From Halichondria panicea (Eukaryota; Porifera; Demospongiae; Suberitida; Halichondriidae): 64,000 nucleotides of DNA. Location of the stretch: the NCBI RefSeq assembly GCF_963675165.1, contig NC_087377.1, positions 11,580,632-11,644,631 on the forward strand, read 5' to 3'. The position numbers and the translations under genes are program-made. Numbering within the stretch: position 1 is the stretch's first letter; each line of letters begins with the position of its first letter. Below the pieces are notes generated by a model. The model had not been told where the DNA came from, ran no database searches, and saw only the letters and a list, made by a program, of their open reading frames with translations. Of this stretch, positions 35,285 through 48,021 are shown piece after piece.

Positions 35285-37536
35285 ATGCAAGTAAAAGCAG
35301 TTACTATTATTCAGTTGTTTGTTGTTGCTGCAGGTAGGACTTAGGTATAATTGTGTGTTCATGCACTAGAACCTTGACTATAGCTATCATTATTTTTGTA
35401 TGCAGCCACACTGACATCCACCTCCACTGTGTCCTGTCCTGATGACACTGTCACCTTCACCTGCACTCTGCCTGATAGTGTCATACGATGGATGGTCACT
35501 TCTCCACAACTACAAGTATTCACCATAACTTTAGACACCAGCAACATTGATGTCACACGAGGTAATCCAGCATTGCGTAGTGTTCTCACTGACTCCAGTG
35601 GACCTCTCACTGCCACTCTCACCTCACTGTCTGAGGCCTCTATTGTAGAGGGTACTATGGTGTTGTGTGAGGGAGAGAGCTCACGAGAGGGTCCTCTTAC
35701 CATCACTGTGGCTGGTGAGTTGACTGCTCTTTGTTTTGTAACATTATATAAAAGCGTGGAACAAGTGATTAATATACCCACATGCAGATCCACCCTCACG
35801 TCCACCCTCACGTCCACTGAATTCAAGAGTATCCTCCACTCTAAACCAACTCAGCTCCTCTATTATCACTCTGGACTGGGACCCTCCCTCCTCTACTGGT
35901 GGTGTGTCAGTCAGCTATGTCGTCACCATCTCCCCAACAACTCTCTCCGGGTCACCAGTCACCGTGGAGACCACCTCAGCACAGATAACTGTTTCCTACA
36001 ACACTCCCTACAATATGACCATCAAAGCTGTCAACTGTGTTGGAATAAGTCAAGAGAGTTTAATTGAGGATCTGAGTAAGCCATTTCATGGTCATAATAT
36101 TATACAACAATCAGGTATACTTTTAATACAGTGGTGTGCCCCACACCGTTTACTGCTGCTGGTGTGACTATCACCAACACACCTCCGGTTACTATTAGTA
36201 GATCCATGCTCACCTTCACTTGTAGTGGAGACAATGAAGTGAGAACCTCAACCTGTGGCAGTAGTGGGTGGTCTCCTGACCCTGGGACCTTTGACTGCAG
36301 CAGTCCGATTACAGGTATCATATAGGGGCAATTAACTCTCTAAAAGGAATGTTGATCTCGTGCATTATATCAGCTGTGGTTCTCCTGCTGCACCGTCTAG
36401 AAGCAGTTTGGACATCACAATGGTGGGACACCACCCTTCTCACTGGGTTCACGAGGGACTGTTCCCCCTTGATGTGAGGACCAGTACATGCACTGATGTG
36501 GGGGTAGGGGAGAGTGGGTGGACACTCTTGGTGTGCAGAGAGAGGCCAGGTGAAATGTAGTTGGGCCAAGCCAACTTCTAGGCAGGCCGGTAAAAAAAAT
36601 CTGGAGAGTGGGAGTTTTTAGACTCTTAAATTGTTAGGCTTCCTAAACCACACTGAGTTTTGTGGTAACCTTATGGAGTGGGTGGTTGTGGGTGTTTTTC
36701 TAGCAAAAGTGACTCGCTTGCATTCGTGAAGCGTGTAATTAAGTTGGCTTGGCCTTGTTCAGAGGGTTTTTGATTTCCTTCATTCTATAATTTCTGTGAA
36801 TTGTATTAGCTTACGTACACCGCTTTCATTCCACACTTTCTTAACTATTCAATGGCAGGTTATTGGATGCTCGTGTTGAGCTAATTGAGATACAAACATG
36901 TACTCATACAGTCATTTTTTCTGACCGTCTCTATAGTCAACTGCACTCTTCCTGCTGAGATACAAACATGTACTCATACAGTCATTTTTTCTGACCGTCC
37001 CTATAGTCAACTGCACTCTTCCTGCTGAGCCCTGCAATGGTGCTATAGTGGACTATGAGAGGTTGAACGAGACAGTGTTGGAGGGAACAGTGCTGACCTA
37101 CCAGTGTGACAATGGATTCTCACTGACTGGACCCAATACCATCACTTGCACTAATGCTGGAGTCTGGAGCACTGAGCCAGAGGAAATCATGTGTGTACTT
37201 ATGACTGAAGGTGATGGATGAGCTTTGTAATTGTTTGCTTATCTACTACCGGTATTCCATCTCATAGTTTCTACTGTCGCTCCTTTGTTCTCCACTTCTG
37301 CAACTGTCGCTATCAGTGTGGTCATCACTTTCATTGTCACTCTAGTCATTGGATTCCTCACTGGACTCCTAGTGATGCATGTTTTCTCTCGTAAGAAGGC
37401 AGTACACTCCCCAGCAACTGAAGGACAAGCTAACGTAGGACCCACTGCACCAGCTGTTCCTGTTTATGAAGAGGTGTCACCCAAAGAAGAGATTAAACTC
37501 AACACAAACCAGGCGTATGGACCATTAGAACTGTAA
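35285..37536 (+). pseudogene. Type B receptor (copy 1), damaged in sushi 2 only
   Basis: Exons: 35285-35333 (MQVKAVTIIQLFVVAAG), 35406-35714 (Ig), 35788-36075 (FN3), 36132-36314 (sushi 1), damaged sushi 2 at about 36372-36550, 37007-37210 (sushi 3), 37268-37536 (TM/tail). Sushi 2 has lost its first bases and about 18 nt around the second Cys, and has small indels. All other exons are open. Because each exon is phase 1-1, skipping sushi 2 would give an intact 433-residue receptor with two sushi domains. The tail ends PLEL rather than PLGL and has KEEIKLN. So this may be a living gene with one dead exon. Confidence 0.65.
36887..37026. repeat. 70-bp tandem duplication across a splice acceptor
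   Basis: gagatacaaacatgtactca to cctgct is present twice in a row, so the sushi-3 acceptor (ctatag|tcaactgcac) and the exon's first bases occur twice. The second acceptor at 37006 gives the normal exon. The copy at 58.8 kb has only one unit. Confidence 0.85.
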
Positions 37537-38869
37537 AACTCATTCACTATAATATTCAATAGCATTCATTGCATTTGTTTTATAGGCCTATGTATAGACT
37601 CGCTACGTGTTTCATCTTGCCTGGAGATTGTCTCAATTGCATTCCCTATATAATACATCAGAGGAGGTTATTTTACTGTAAAACTTGCCATTGTTATAAC
37701 GTAGTTTTTTTTACTAAAGTGGTGTGCTTTTTTTAAACCAAGTGATCAAACTCGACAGTTATTATAATTATGGTTCAGTGTGTGGAGTATAATTATATGT
37801 GCATTACACCCTAGCTTTCAGCTATTGTTTTCCTTGCAACTTTCATTATTCAGCATCGGATATAAATGTATATGTATACGTAATATTATTCATTCGAGAA
37901 CAATGTAGCACTGCATCTGTTCACACATATTTAAACTGATGTACACATGTATGCTAATTTGCTTTGTACAATAATAAGAGAATATTAATTATACAACTGT
38001 CCAAAAATGTACCTGGAACTGCCCTTGAGCTTGAGACAGTGTGCACTGTTCTGTCCAACTTGCCCAGATTCCTGCAGCAAATATAAATCACAGTACATAA
38101 AGAAAAACTCAGTGCTAATGCCTCTCACCATGTTTTGCTTCACTCAAGGTATTAAGAGGGTTATATAATTATATATGTTATTATTGTTGTTTGCAATTGC
38201 TGTTGTTGGCTGTTGTGGAGGTGTTAATTGTTGGCGGTCTGTTTGCATGGTGGTACTGATTGTTGTAGTGCTCATAGTTTTTGTTATTATCACCAAAAAC
38301 TTGAAAAGTGGAGCTTATAGAAGGATGTTTACGATTGTACAAAACCAATTGTTGTTTAAGACAAGTGAGACAATGGAGATTTTGTAACTTGCTCTAGAGG
38401 CCACATTGACTGGCAGTCAATCAGGCTTATAGAGAAATCAAATATATGCAGAGTATAGCTTGCTACTTGATCTTGATTGTGAACCGTTTGTTTACTTATC
38501 ATAATGGTCATGATTGCATTCATCTCTATTGTCAACAGAACAGTATCCTTTATGATCACAACAGCTGGCTAAACAAACACTAACAGGTTACTCAGCCCAC
38601 AGCTATTTACTGAAGTCAGCAATTTAGCAAATGTTTCATTAACGATCTTTACTTTTGGAAAACTTTTTCAGGACAACTCTACAGATATAGCAGATATAGG
38701 GCTCTGGGTATAGGGTATGGTAAACACAAGGTTAATATTAGATCTCTTTTTTCGTACCCACACTGACACAGTAAATTACCCACTGTCTCATGGCTGGAGA
38801 AGTATAATCTAATCTAGGATGTAAAGATGGTTTTATATTTGCCCTGTGGTGATTGAAGCTGTTCTACTA
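37537..38869. other. Type B 3' flank and repeated inter-gene segment
   Basis: Same organisation as 27769-29009. No supported gene. Confidence 0.4.
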
Positions 38870-39178
38870 CAGAGGCCTCATTAGCGTCCAACACCAACAC
38901 GAGTGTGGCGTGTCCTGCATGGAGAGGCAGTTCTGCTCACATGCTCTAAGCCTGCCCTGCATTGATATGGCAAGTGGATCCTCCAGCGATGTCTGGGTTC
39001 AAAGTACATTCTTTATTGGTTCTCAAGTTGGTCGAAGGAGGGACACATTAGGATCTGGAGTGATCATGCTGTTCTGTTCTTGTGAGCAATGATGGTGGAA
39101 CTCTGATGTCCACCCTAATCAACCTCAGTGAAGTGTCTGTACTGGAAGGAACCAATAATTTTATTACCTGTACTACTA
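38870..39178 (+). pseudogene. Type C Ig exon fragment
   Basis: Acceptor ctacag, then the EASLASN-like start, followed by a 4-nt insertion (cctgcatggag for cctggag), deletions and further shifts, and ending near cctgtactactacc. Clearly derived from the exon seen at 29134. No FN3 follows before the next gene. Confidence 0.7.
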
Positions 39179-39367
39179 CCAATAATTATATTTATATAGA
39201 TCTAGTTCTGTATAATTATGGTTGACTTCTTCCATATTATAATTATACTCAACATTCTGATGTGGTTTTTCTGACTTCCTCAATAGAGGGTGTGTTTCAT
39301 ATCATAAGTGATCAATAAACTTAAGCTTGTTGTTGTACCAGCTAGTTATATATATATAGCTCCTGCA

Positions 39368-42300
39368 ATGCAAGTACAGGCAGTTATTATCAGCATCCAG
39401 CTGTTTAGTCTTGCTGCAGGTAAGTTACACATAGATCATCATCTATACATGTGTTCACTGGAACACACAATTTGTTTCAGCCACACTGACATCCACCCCC
39501 ACTGTGGCCTGTCCTGATGACACTGTCACTTTCACCTGCACTATGCCTGGTAGTCTCATACGATGGGATGTCACTCCACCACAACAAGCTACATTCAGCA
39601 TAACTTTAAGAACCAACGACAACATTAACACTGATGAAACACGAGGTATTCCAGCATTCCGTGGTGTTCTCACTGACTCCAGTGGAGGAATGGTTACTGC
39701 CACTCTTACCTCACTGTCTGAGGCCTCCACTGTGGAGGATACTATGGTGGAGTGTGTGGGAGGGAGCTCACGAGAGGGTCCTCTCACTATCACTGTGGCT
39801 GGTGAGTTCTTTGTTCGGAACAAAACATTGTGGAACAAGTAATTAATGCACCCACAGATCCACCCTCCCCTCCCCTCAACCCAATAGTATCCTCCATTCT
39901 AAACCAACCCAGCTCCTCCATTATTACTCTGGAGTGGGACCCTCCCTCCTCTACTGGTGGTGTGTCTGTCAGGTATGTCCTCATTATCTCTCCAACATCT
40001 CTCTCCGGGTCACCAATCACCGTGGAGACCACCTCCACACAGATCACTGTCTCCTACAACACACACTACAATGTGATGGTCAGAGCTGTCAACTGTGTTG
40101 GAATGAGTCAAGAAAGTCAAATAGTTGATCTTAGTAAGCTATTTCAAGGTCGTGCGTACAGATATAGTCATGTAGTCCTTCTCTTTACTAAAGTTGTATG
40201 CCCCACACCGTCTACTGCTGTTGGTGTGATCATCACTAACACACCTCCTGTCACTATTGGTGGATCCATGCTCACCTTCACTTGTAGTGGAGACAATGAA
40301 GTGAGAACCTCAACCTGCGGCAGTAGTGGGTGGTCTCCTGACCCTGGGTTCTTTGACTGTGGCATCCCAGTTACAGGTATCATACATGGGCAATTAACTC
40401 TCTAAAGGAATGTTGATCTCATGTATTAGATCCCCCAATCGCCTGTAGCCCTCCAGTTGCACCATCTAGAGGTAGTGTGAACATCAGTGGTGGGACACCA
40501 CCCTTCTCACTGGGTTCAATGGTAATCTATGGCTGTGACAATGGACTGTTCTCCCTTGATGTGAGAACCAGTACATGCACTGATGTGGAGGGTAGGGGAG
40601 AGTGGGTGGAGAATCCTGGGAGCTTTGTGTGCAGGGAGAGGCCAGGTATATAGTCTACATCAATTTTCTGTTCATTTTTTCGCTGTGTCTATAAGTGAAC
40701 GTACTGCACTGTACCTGTCATACCACCGGTGCTATATAGTATATCCTATGTACGTTGCATTTCACCACAGTCAACTGTTCTTTACCCTTGGAGCCATCCA
40801 ACGGAACTATAGTGGACTATGAGATGTTGAATGAGACAGTGTTGGAGGGAACAGTGCTGACTTACCAGTGTGACAATGGACTCCCATTGACTGGACCCAA
40901 CACCATCACTTGCACTAATGCTGGAGTCTGGAGCACTGAGCCTGAGGCAATCATGTGTGTGTTACCAACTGAAGGTGAGAGTAATGAACCTGAGGCACAT
41001 AGCAACCACGGGGTTATGGTAATCCCTTGCGGTCTGTTTGTCTGTGTTATTTTAAGTCTGCTTACCTGTGTAAATTATTTTAAGATTAAATTTTTTCCTA
41101 ATATATAGTAACTTGTAACAACAATGTACATTATTTTTAACAATGGTTTGCTTAGTCACAATCAGTAACCACGATTATTTTTTGATAATAATACTACATT
41201 GTATAGATCTACTATTAATAGCTAGTACATTGTATACCGGTATACAATGTCACATGCTCCAAGGTTTGCAGCAACATTGAAGTTACCAACAAGTCAGTTA
41301 ACCGATTTTGTCTGGAAAAGCATTTTCGTTCGAAGTAACATTTTTCTGGAGACGCAAGCAAGCTAGTGTCCTATGCTAGCTAATCAATCACATGTCACCC
41401 GCTTGGGAAAATCTGAAATAAACCCTGCACTGGTGGTTTGTAACATTTCGGACTTGTTTGCTGTCTCTGCTGTGATCCTAGTCCCATGCTAGCCTCCTTC
41501 ACTGGCCTCCCCTGAAGAGAAGGCCTGCTACTGACTGCTTGCATGCGCACGCGCAAAATTAGTGGACATTTTTTCCCGTACAAATTCCTATAATTATATT
41601 AAATACTGAATTTATCAGAGAAACTATCTTGACAAAGAATACACTAATTGTTAAAGTCATACACAGAGCTATATATAGCTAGCTAGCTAGAGACAGAGCT
41701 GTAGGTTTGTTGTACAGCTATTTTCTTTTAGTCTCGAATACCCCTCAACCTAAAAGCTTTTAGGTTGAGGCGGGTATTCGAGACTAATTTTCTTTCTGAT
41801 AGAGTCAGTAGCAGTAGTATAATTATAATTTTTAGTAGACTTTTCACCAGAAGCATTATAGATGGGCGTGGCCTGTCCATATATAGCAGCTTTCACTCTG
41901 TTCAGACGATTGTCATCCGCACACTGTTGCAGGCTGTGAGTCTTTTGTTAACATAGCAGGCTACGGGTAGCTATCAGAATGCTATCAGATGGGCTAGAAA
42001 TTAACCTTCTATCGAACTTTCTATCTACTTCACTTCCGTTCTTTGTGATGTCATTGTTTTACTGAGCATACACGTTGTTGCATGGTTAACGCATGCGCAA
42101 GAGCAGTCGATATCAGGCCCACTCTTCAAGGAAGTGTGGCCTTGGATCGAGGCTAGTCCCATGCATGCACTGCATGCATGTCTGACTATGCACCATCATC
42201 TACCATAATTGTGTCCAATAACCGTTTTCAAACGTAAGCCTTATTGTCTTCTGCATGACTGTAATTTATTGCCCTATACTTGCATGCTGCCATGTTCATA

Positions 42301-43420
42301 CATACACACCGGACATTTTGGTAGGTGTTTTTAGATGGCCAAATTTAAAACCGTCAAATTAAAAGTTTTCCGGTGGACCCAACGCATTGCAGCAGTAGCC
42401 ACACGCCTAAGATGCCAAATGCATATAGGTGCCAACTTTCCAGGATTTAACACTCTTATCCCGAAAAGAAACTTCTATTCACCTAGATATTCCAGATTTT
42501 CAAGGTTACTGCTTCTAATTAGCTGTGTTACTATCCAATAAAACTTATCAAGCCTGGAAAAGTTAAAAAAAACTACTGCTTGAATCTTTTAACAATGAAC
42601 AGAAACAGCTTTACACAAGAGAACTTATAGCTTAAGCATCCAATAAGTGGGCGTGAAGAGAGCTGAGCAGTATGTGATGCTGCTGGGACGGCATCCCCAC
42701 AACAATTCATGAGATTGTAGGAAAACATGGAAGAATTATAGATATGAATTGTTGCACTGCACTGAAAATCAGAGGAATTATTGTGAATTTCTCCTTGGGC
42801 CAGTCGCTCAGGGGGGGCTATATAACACCCTTATACGTTTTGAAACTTGGCTGCATTAGGAAGTTGGCACCTATTATATGCAAATGGCTCATCCGCCAAA
42901 TATTCTAGTTAGCTATAATTATAGTATTACTAGATTAATGTTTTGTGAGCAAGGATCAATTTCAAATATAAAAAATTAAAACCTAAATTAGTACTGGTAA
43001 TTACACACAGAACGCAGATTGCAAGAGGTAAATTAATTTTTCTGCTGATTTGGTTCACCACAAAATATTCTAGTAACAATACAACCCCGTGTACTGATAC
43101 TCTGGGTGTGATATACAACTGCCTCAGGCTTCTATCCCAATATTTATTGCTAATCCTTCACAGCTGCCACCCTATCAACTGGTGTAACTATTGCCATCAG
43201 TGTTACTACTACTTTCGTTGCCATTACTATCCTTGGATTTCTCACTGGACTCCTAGTGATGTATTCGTTTATGCGTAAGAAGGCAGTGTACTACACAAGA
43301 AAAACAGCATTATCTGTTGTAGAACCCACTAAACCAGTTGGTCCTGTTTATGAGGAGGTGTCACCCAAAGAGGAGATTGAACTGAACACTAACCAGGCGT
43401 ATGGACCACTAGGACTGTGA
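39368..43420 (+). CDS. Type B receptor, open frame, lost acceptor at sushi 2
   Basis: Exons: 39368-39419 (signal MQVQAVIISIQLFSLAAG), 39481-39801 (Ig), 39858-40133 (FN3), 40194-40376 (sushi 1), 40439-40645 (sushi 2), 40771-40974 (sushi 3), 43164-43420 (TM/tail). All exons are open and phase 1; together they give 499 residues. The base before sushi 2 is changed: cccccaa|tc where paralogs have cccccag|tc, so the AG acceptor is gone. The likely product skips that exon in frame. The last intron is 2.2 kb and contains an element at 41490-42155. The tail exon is a distinct subtype (SVTTTFVAITILGFLTG, RKKAVYYTRK), with VYEEV and NQAYGPLGL kept. Confidence 0.7.
41490..42155. mobile_element. 666-bp element with perfect 9-bp target duplication
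   Basis: Begins tagcctcc and ends atcgaggcta, flanked by gtcccatgc at 41481-41489 and 42156-42164. Same terminal motif and duplication length as 21584-22686. It has no coding content and a 58-bp palindrome is nested inside it. It lies in the last intron of the 39368 receptor gene. Confidence 0.85.
41729..41786. repeat. 58-bp palindromic insertion with 9-bp target duplication
   Basis: tagtctcgaatacc at the left end is the complement of ggtattcgagacta at the right end. The arms pair through the aagctt centre with about one mismatch. It is flanked by attttcttt at 41720-41728 and 41787-41795. Same length and similar ends as 56457-56514. Confidence 0.85.
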
Positions 43421-45270
43421 ATTAAACTTCATGCTACTGACTTTTGTACTAACTATCATCATGCATACATAATGTTTTCTAGCCAGCAGTATAATTATAT
43501 GCATATGTTTCACCTGCTGTACAGTGCTAACCATTATTTTAAACAGTTACTGTAATTATTATAGCAATTACATAATAATGTTTGTTAATAAAAATGTATA
43601 ATAATATGCACAACATTGAGGGAAGCTACAGTTACTGTTCTGTCAAACTGTCCAGATACCTGCAGTTAATAATAAAGGAAGTGCATTACATCTGCCATAT
43701 GAAGTTAGGAAAGTAAGTAAATTATTGGTTTGTTATAAGAGACACTTCATGCACGTCAAACAAAATAATGTGCACCCCCTCAGATTTCAACGAAACCTGG
43801 CATAAATGATATGTACATACCTTTCCACAATAAATTATATGAATCAGCCACACCTTTCAGAGAGGAACATCTGAGTACTCTCTAAGTAATGTCATGTCAC
43901 AATGGAATGTACGACGTACACTGTATATACAAGCTAACAAAACCATAAAACCATGATTATTATAATCGTGCCACATCCGCTATCTCCGTTTAGCCACAAC
44001 ATTTGCTTGCTGCTCAACTGCAGGTAACGTTTCATTATTTGCTGCCTCCTATTCAAGTCACCTGATACTTGTGAGCAATCTCATTGGTCAGACAGTCTCG
44101 TTTAGGAAGGGCAACTGATTCATGAGACACACGTTGCCAATTTTATCCCCATAATAATGTAATATGGCTTCTTAGTTCATAGAACACATTAACTTCTGAT
44201 GATTCAGATAAAAACTGATTAATTCACCATACTCCTTATGATATAGTCTTTCAGATGACACGTTTAAAGGGGGTGGGCACTCAAAAGGTTAAAGGGTCAA
44301 AGCTCATTTGTTGTAACATTTAATTACTCAAAAATGGCGTCTTTAGTTACTATTGTCCGCCTTTTACAACTTAATTTCGTGATGGCATCAGAAGATATGG
44401 ACATTGAAATATAAAAGTGAACTGCAGTTATTGACACGACTGGGTCATTCCATAAGAATTGCCTATAGCTAAAGGGTGACCTTTCAGAATTCTCCGAAGC
44501 ATCACGTATAGATAGAGCAAATAATTAACACACATAAGAATTTATTTATTGCTTCTGAGGTAAGGCCACCTCTTAAAAGAAAAACAACTTATGATCAGAG
44601 TGTTTCCAGAGTGTATTTATGTAACAACTAGGGTTTCACAATGTTGTGTGGCCAGATTATGGGATAACGTTTAACAATTAATTTTGGTTTGATTGAAAGG
44701 TATACTGTATATAGCGGATAATTTTCGTTGGTGCAATTTTCACAAACTGTATTCGTACAGGTCGGGATGGTGACGTGATGAAAAATTTCTCAGTTTTAAT
44801 TTTTGTAGCCACTGATACGAAACTTTCCACCATACAAAAATAACCCACTATAAGATAATTGGCAGAAATTATGCTCTATAGCATATAGGTGGCTGGGTCA
44901 CCAACATTTTAGTGAATTTTGAAGGACTCGTAAATAATTATGATACATGGGGCTAAAATTGGGTGTGGTTATTAGTATGTATGTTTCACTGAAATCTGAG
45001 GGGGTGCTCATTTTTTGTGGTGACTAAATTGAGGAATGTCCCATAAACGAAGTAAGTACTTTAAGTGACACAAATTCACACAATGTACGTATATATGGTA
45101 TACAGTGGAAGTTTAGCCTAAGCTGAGTGGGTTTGGCTGTAAGTTAACTTATAATTAAGGGTCATACTGAATGACACAATAAACATACGTGGGTACAGTA
45201 ACAATTGTCCTGTATAAGGAAAGTTGGACTTGAGCCTATGTCATGCCATACAGTGCTATCATGATATTAC
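43421..45270. other. Intergenic DNA, no gene seen
   Basis: Begins with type B 3' flank. Apart from the MITE at 44701 no coding or structured feature could be supported. Confidence 0.4.
44701..44858. mobile_element. MITE, TATAGCGGGTA family (diverged copy 3)
   Basis: tatactgtatatagcggata at the left and taacccactataagata at the right, with inner attttcg/cgaaact-type matches. Diverged but same layout as 29851. Confidence 0.5.
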
Positions 45271-45278
45271 ACAAAGAC

Positions 45279-45600
45279 TCACATTGGATTATGTTGTTCT
45301 ATTCTCCCTCTGAGGATCATTCTCCCCAGCAGCTGACAGAGTGAGGTGAGACAGTCCACTCCAACAGACTGCATGCACCAGGCATTGTCACTGCTCTGTG
45401 GTGGATGAGGGTATATGGAGTATGTAGATCTACATTTATTTATCAATATTGGAAAAAAGGACACAAAGTGTTTTGGAGCAAACCTACGATATTGAAAGTA
45501 ATGGCTCCTATACACACAGTCCTAATATAACTCACCAGTCCATAGAAGATACAGCTCACTCACTCAGTAACTGGCAAACACTGGCAACTGTGGACAGAGA
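45279..45600 (-). pseudogene. Exon-like fragments of the unidentified repeated gene
   Basis: 45279-45400 (minus: VDCLTSLCQLLGRMILRGRI) matches 306-410 and 6010-6140. About 45565-45600 keeps the acceptor and first codons of the 23208-23282 exon (gcaaacactggcaactgtgg). The exon itself is lost. Confidence 0.4.
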
Positions 45601-45943
45601 AAGGGAGAGAGCAACATTGAACACATTCAAAAAAAAAAGTGAGAGAGAAAATTTCAAGGGAATTGGAGGAGGGAAATTTTTTTAGTACAATTATTATACG
45701 TTAATTTACATCATACGCTGTACTCAACACTTGGACACTTGGATCCTTGTGTATCACTAGTTATCACTACTTTTAATTTATACCACATGCACATCTACAA
45801 AAGTACCCTTATCACACACATTATTGTACATGATCAGTACACCTAATCTACACAACATCAACATACCTTTATCCCATACCCCACTACACCCTCAATCACA
45901 TAGCATATCCACACACATATCACACCCTAACCCAGCAGAGCCT

Positions 45944-46286
45944 TGCAGTTCTCTTCTCACTCTCTTGCAGCTACCAATAGCTAGCGTTCTAGTGCAGAGC
46001 TAACTACTAAGTAGAGTATAGCAACACTCCATGGACAAGTTTTACTACGCACTCTTCTGAAAAGGCTGCAATGGTATTCCAAGTAAGCAAAGTAGGCATA
46101 ACTAGAGAAAGAAGCTTTATTTTGCAAATCCACGAGTTAAAATCCAAGAAAACGTTACTAGATGCCTATAGAAACTCAGTTCATTGATCATTGAGCAGCT
46201 GTAGCAGTCTACACACACAGACAAACAAACAAACAGACACACAAACACACTACCGTATACCTCACTTGCGCATGCGCACCGAGGCA
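45944..46286 (-). mobile_element. MITE-like repeat, TGCCTCGGTG ends (reversed, truncated copy)
   Basis: Ends caccgaggca at 46286, with ttgcgcatgcgcaccgagg. The body matches 4291-4630 in reverse complement (gctgtagcagtctac, actccatggacaa, ctaccaatagctag). The far end is missing. Confidence 0.55.
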
Positions 46287-46693
46287 TAATTATTATACTC
46301 TGCCTCAATTTATATCACACAACACATTCACAAGCTGTACTCAACACTTGGACACATGTGCACATTGTCATAGTCATTTTGACACAGATAACACCCCGTA
46401 GTTTACATTTATACCACATGCACATGTACAAAGTATCCTTATCACACACATCTTTGTACATGATCAGTACACCTAATCTACACAACATACCTTTATCCCA
46501 TACCCCACTACACCCTCAATCACATAACATATCCACACACATCACACACCCTCACCCCTTCTTCTCCCACAGCTCTCCTGGCTTGTGATAGTGTGAGTCC
46601 ATACATCCTCCCCTCCTCATTTCGGGGGCCAGTGAACCACACGATTGAGTTTTGAAAAAGATATACGGGGCGCGGGAGGACTGGGACTGGGAG

Positions 46694-47085
46694 TATTAAA
46701 GAGGTGTCTTATATACGAAATAGGTGTCCTATATATGAAAAAGGTGTACTATAGTATTAAAGAGGTGTCTTATATACGAAATAGGTGTCCTATATACGAA
46801 AAAGGTGTACTATAGTATTAAAGAGGTGTCTTATATACGAAATAGGTGTCCTATATACGAAAAAGGTGTACTATAGTATTAAAGAGGTGTCTTATATACG
46901 AAATAGGTGTCCTATAATTATATGAAAAAGGTGTACTATAGTATTAAAGAGGTGTCTTATATACGAAATAGGTGTCCTATATATGAAAAAGATGTACTAT
47001 AATTAAAGAGGTGTCTTATATACGAAATAGGTGTCCTTTAAAAGGTGTTTATATACTAAATATGTGTCCTATATATAGGTGTCTT
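46694..47085. repeat. Higher-order minisatellite, 61-bp unit of three ~20-bp subunits
   Basis: The unit begins tattaaagaggtgtcttata and repeats at 46694, 46755, 46816, 46877 and 46942, then decays to about 47085. Within each unit aggtgt starts three related subunits: cttatatacgaaat, cctatatacgaaaa and actatagtattaaag. One unit has an extra aatt (cctataattatatg). Confidence 0.9.
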
Positions 47086-47190
47086 AAATATAAATGTGTG
47101 TGTGTGTGTACGTGTGTGTGTGTGGAGGGTTAGGATTAACTTGTTCTAAACTTTCTTTGCTATTCTCTTTTAGGGCAGTGAAGTTTATTA

Positions 47191-47711
47191 TGCCTCGGTG
47201 CGCATGCGCAAGCAAGGTATACGGTAGTGTGTTTGTGTGTCTGTGTGTCTGTGTGTGTATAGACTGCTACAGCTGCTCAAAGATGAATAAAGTGCAAGTA
47301 AGAGTTTCTATAGGCTTCTAGTAATGTTTTCTTGGATTTTAATTTCAAAATAATGCTTCGTTCTCGAGTTATGCCTAGTTTTGCTTACTTGGAATGCCAT
47401 TGCAGCCTTTTCAAGAGTGCGTAGCAAAAATTTTTCACCGAGTGTTGCTACTCTACTTAGTAGTTAGCTCTGCACTAGAATGCTAGCTGTTGGTATAGCT
47501 TCAAGGGTGAGAAGAGAGCTGCAAGGCTCTGCTGACGCAGCCATTAATTTTAGACTTGAACTTTTGGCATCGATAGTTTTTAACAACAATCATGGTTGAT
47601 CATTACCTACTCTTTGAGTTTCCGTTTCCCTTGTGATTCTGCCTGCATGCAAGCAATTAATGCAAAAGCTATTAATTTTATGTCATGTAGCTTTGGCACC
47701 TCACCGAGGCA
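47191..47711. mobile_element. MITE-like repeat, TGCCTCGGTG ends (copy 3)
   Basis: tgcctcggtg at the left, caccgaggca at the right, about 521 bp. The body matches 4291-4802. Confidence 0.6.
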
Positions 47712-47954
47712 TTAGCACCCGCAGTGCTTTCACTATTAGAATATAAGGCAGAAAGGCAGCTTATGCAGCATGTGAAAACTGTAAATTCTACTATTACTTA
47801 CAGTATATGTAAAATGGTAGGTGGGGACCGGTGGGGCTACAGAAATAAACCATAGATAGTAGAGGAAGGGGATTGGAAACGGGATCACGTGAGCTTACAT
47901 TTGCAACGTAAATATTACACAATCAGCAATAAGTATAGGTTATATAACGTCATG

Positions 47955-48021
47955 TAAGAGGGATGTACAGCTAATGTACAACTCGAGCCCGAAGGGCGTA
48001 TATAGCTGTACACCCCTCTTG
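47955..48021. repeat. Short hairpin
   Basis: gagggatgtacagcta pairs with tagctgtacacccctc around agcccgaagggc. A small palindromic repeat of unknown nature. Confidence 0.55.

Larger units (their letters stand above)
31190..37985. repeat. Segmental duplication, copy 1
   Basis: From inside the last sushi exon of the 29-31 kb pseudogene through the minus-strand type A gene and the 35285 gene to about 37985, this block matches 52985-59840 with scattered substitutions and small indels. Local offset is about 21.8 kb. Order and orientation are the same. Confidence 0.85.

Noticed and set aside
42335-42541. Basic 68-residue frame inside the last intron of the 39368 gene
   Set aside because: No recognisable motif, no paralog in the equivalent intron at 19.0-20.6 kb.
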